From contig NZ_MYFO02000008.1 in NCBI RefSeq assembly GCF_004514475.2, forward strand, positions 1 to 64,000: a stretch of 64,000 nucleotides of DNA, given 5' to 3'. The notes beneath the pieces were generated by a model that saw nothing but the letters and a program-made list of their open reading frames with translations, did no database searches and had not been told where the DNA came from. Source of the stretch: Paenibacillus athensensis. GTDB taxonomy: Bacteria > Bacillota > Bacilli > Paenibacillales > NBRC-103111. The first letter of the stretch is position 1. The number at the start of each line of letters is the position of its first letter. The translations under genes were made by a program, and so were the position numbers. Below, in pieces: positions 62,038 to 64,000 of this stretch.

Positions 62038-63585
62038 ATGTATACACCCGAACTTCAAGAAGTGATCCGGCTGGCCAAGACGTTCAACCTGATCCCGATC
62101 GCACGTCACTTGCTGGCGGACACGGAAACGCCGATTCGCGTATTTCAACATCTGTACCAAGAGCCCCGGGCTTTTCTGTTAGAAAGCGTGGAGGGAGGCG
62201 TCAAATGGGCGAGGTATTCGTTCCTCGGCTGCGATCCCTTCCTGATGATTCGGGCGAAAAACGGCAAAACCGAAATCGAGACGGCCGCCGGCACCCAGGT
62301 GTCGGAGGAGAAGCCGATTGAGGTGCTCAAGGCGTATCTGCGCTCGTATTCGAGCCCGCAGCTGGAGGATTTGCCGCGTTTTACCGGCGGTGCGGTCGGC
62401 TTTTTCGGCTACGATCTGCTCCAGTATTATGAAAAGCTGCCGGCGCACCGCGTCGACGATTTGCAAATGGACGACATCCGCTTTATGTTCTGCGACCAGA
62501 TCATTGCGTTTGACCATTTCAAGCAGCAAATCAAGGTCATGGCCAACGTCCACATTCCGGCCTTTGCCACGGATGAAGATATCGTCAAGGCGTATCAGGA
62601 AACATGCGCCAAAATCGATGCGACCATCGATAAAATCAAACGCCCGCTCAGCCATGACACGATGACGCACAATCCGATTGTTGCCGAGCCGGAGCTTGGT
62701 GAGATTCAGTCGAACATCACGAAGGAAAAATTCATCGACAACGTCAATCAGGCGAAGGAATATATTCGCGCCGGCGATATTTTTCAGGTCGTCTTGTCCC
62801 AGCGCTTTGAAATCGCCACCGAGGTTTCTCCGCTCCAGGTGTATCGCGTGCTGCGCACGATGAATCCGTCTCCGTATATGTATGTGCTGAAAATGGACGA
62901 AGAAGTGATCGTCGGCACATCGCCGGAGCTGCTCGTCCGCGTGGAAGAGGAGAAGGTGGAAACCCGGCCGATTGCCGGCACCCGCCCCCGCGGCCGCACG
63001 ATGGAAGAAGACCTCGCTTACGAGAAGGAATTGCTTGCTGATGAAAAAGAGCGTGCCGAGCATTTGATGCTCGTCGATCTGGGCCGCAACGATATCGGAC
63101 GCGTGTCGGAGTTCGGCACGGTCAAATGCGATACGTTCATGGACATCGAGCGTTATTCGCACGTCATGCACATCGTCTCCAATGTTTCGGGCAAAATTGC
63201 CAAGGACAAGGATTTCTTCGACGCCTTCCTGTCGTGCCTGCCTGCGGGTACCGTTTCAGGCGCGCCTAAGCTGCGGGCGATGGAAATTATTTCCGAGCTG
63301 GAGCAGGAAGCGCGCGGCGCTTATGCCGGAGCGATCGGCTACCTCGGCTTCTCGGGCAATCTGGATACGTGCATTACGATCCGCACGATTATTTTCAAGC
63401 ACGGCAAAGCGTATGTTCAGGCGGGAGCAGGCATCGTCTGGGATTCCGTTCCGGAGATGGAGTATCAGGAAACCGTCAACAAAGCCAAGGCGCTGCTGAA
63501 AGCCATCCGCTTGGCCGAGGCGATGTTCAGCCCGGCGCCTAAGCGGGTCAGCGATATCAATAAAGATTATTATGTGAATTCCTGA
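62038..63585 (+). CDS. trpE: Anthranilate synthase component I
   Basis: 515 aa, ATG after GAGAGGAGA. LLESVEGGVKWARYSFLG holds the Trp feedback site, GTRPRGRT and LPAGTVSGAPKLRAMEI are the catalytic chorismate-binding segments. First enzyme of tryptophan synthesis; led by the TRAP attenuator. Confidence 0.97.
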   Translation: MYTPELQEVIRLAKTFNLIPIARHLLADTETPIRVFQHLYQEPRAFLLESVEGGVKWARYSFLGCDPFLMIRAKNGKTEIETAAGTQVSEEKPIEVLKAYLRSYSSPQLEDLPRFTGGAVGFFGYDLLQYYEKLPAHRVDDLQMDDIRFMFCDQIIAFDHFKQQIKVMANVHIPAFATDEDIVKAYQETCAKIDATIDKIKRPLSHDTMTHNPIVAEPELGEIQSNITKEKFIDNVNQAKEYIRAGDIFQVVLSQRFEIATEVSPLQVYRVLRTMNPSPYMYVLKMDEEVIVGTSPELLVRVEEEKVETRPIAGTRPRGRTMEEDLAYEKELLADEKERAEHLMLVDLGRNDIGRVSEFGTVKCDTFMDIERYSHVMHIVSNVSGKIAKDKDFFDAFLSCLPAGTVSGAPKLRAMEIISELEQEARGAYAGAIGYLGFSGNLDTCITIRTIIFKHGKAYVQAGAGIVWDSVPEMEYQETVNKAKALLKAIRLAEAMFSPAPKRVSDINKDYYVNS

Positions 63586-63613
63586 TCCGGGGAAGCGAAA
63601 GGGGTAACGGGCG

Positions 63614-64000
63614 ATGAGTGGAACTTTGACGATACAAACGGCGATTGCCAGATTGCTGGGCGGCACGGCTTTAAGCCGCGAGGAAGCGCGCGACGTGATG
63701 TCGGTGATTATGGAGGGCGAAGCGACGCCGGCGCAAATCGGCAGCCTGCTGACAGCGCTGCGGATCAAGGGCGAGACGCTGGAGGAAGTGACCGGCTTTG
63801 CGCAGACGATGCGCCACAAGGCGGTGCATGTGCAGACGCCGCAAACGAATCTGCTCGACACGTGCGGTACGGGCGGAGACGGTGCAGAGACGTTTAATAT
63901 TTCGACGGCGGCGGCCATCGTGGCCGCGGCGGGCGGCATTCGCGTCGCCAAGCACGGCAACCGGGCGATGTCGAGCAAAAGCGGCAGCGCCGACGTGCTG
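63614..64000 (+). CDS. trpD: Anthranilate phosphoribosyltransferase, 5' part
   Basis: 129 codons visible, running off the right edge. ATG at 63614 after GGGGTAA. The N-terminal helical domain and the PRPP loop [17 protein letters not shown], then [17 protein letters not shown], are typical of TrpD. Second gene of the trp operon. Confidence 0.95.
   Translation, partial: MSGTLTIQTAIARLLGGTALSREEARDVMSVIMEGEATPAQIGSLLTALRIKGETLEEVTGFAQTMRHKAVHVQTPQTNLLDTCGTGGDGAETFNISTAAAIVAAAGGIRVAKHGNRAMSSKSGSADVL

Overview
The window looks like a chromosome segment from a spore-forming, flagellated or chemotactic Firmicute of the Paenibacillaceae (Paenibacillus or a close relative). Evidence is the gene order and content: the runs resABCDE, prsW-ypeB-ypfA-ypfB-cmk-plsC-rpsA-fni-yphA-YIEGIA-der-plsY-gpsA-spoVIF-yphF-spoIVA-hbs-mtrB-hepS-menG-hepT-ndk-cheR-aroC-aroB-aroH-trpE-trpD, strong AGGAGG-type ribosome binding sites, GTG/TTG starts and fairly GC-rich codon use. 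Identification is by reading the translations; no database search was possible.

Layout. (1) 1-12.3 kb is accessory: the end of a LamG-type protein, a secreted subtilisin fused to an Rhs/YD-repeat shell with a C-terminal toxin, a probable immunity gene, an 0.8-kb non-coding element that folds into very long helices (about 7503-8314), an IS3-family element whose orfB is cut short at the border of that element, and a run of displaced toxin tips and orphan immunity genes. Each cassette ends in a similar hairpin trailer. (2) 12.5-19.8 kb: rluB, then cytochrome c maturation and redox regulation genes resABCDE. (3) 19.9-21.9 kb: serA on the minus strand behind a serine-type T-box leader and a good sigma-A promoter. 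(4) 22-28.7 kb: rhodanese, membrane and lipoprotein genes, a CAP-domain protein, a polysaccharide deacetylase and mecA. (5) 28.7-48.7 kb: a degenerate primase-helicase-like protein, glutamate dehydrogenase, the prsW-to-rpsA block, isoprenoid and phospholipid genes, and sporulation genes ending with spoIVA. (6) 48.9-64 kb: hbs, tRNA-Pro, mtrB (TRAP), a menaquinone/prenyl diphosphate operon that carries futalosine-pathway-like genes (mqnP-ubiX-mqnA) between menG and hepT, ndk, a compositionally odd stretch, cheR, aroCBH and the start of a TRAP-regulated trp operon.

How parts connect: mtrB encodes the protein expected to bind the regularly spaced GAG triplets in the trpE leader at 61808-61863, so sensor and target lie 12 kb apart here. 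aroC, aroB and aroH feed the chorismate pathway just upstream of trp. hepS/hepT make the prenyl tail and mqnP/ubiX/mqnA/menG the ring of menaquinone. resABC mature the c-type cytochromes that use it.

Best candidates for something undescribed: the structured RNA element at 7503-8314, the protease-Rhs-toxin fusion with its cassette graveyard, and the helicase-like protein with a degenerate Toprim site.
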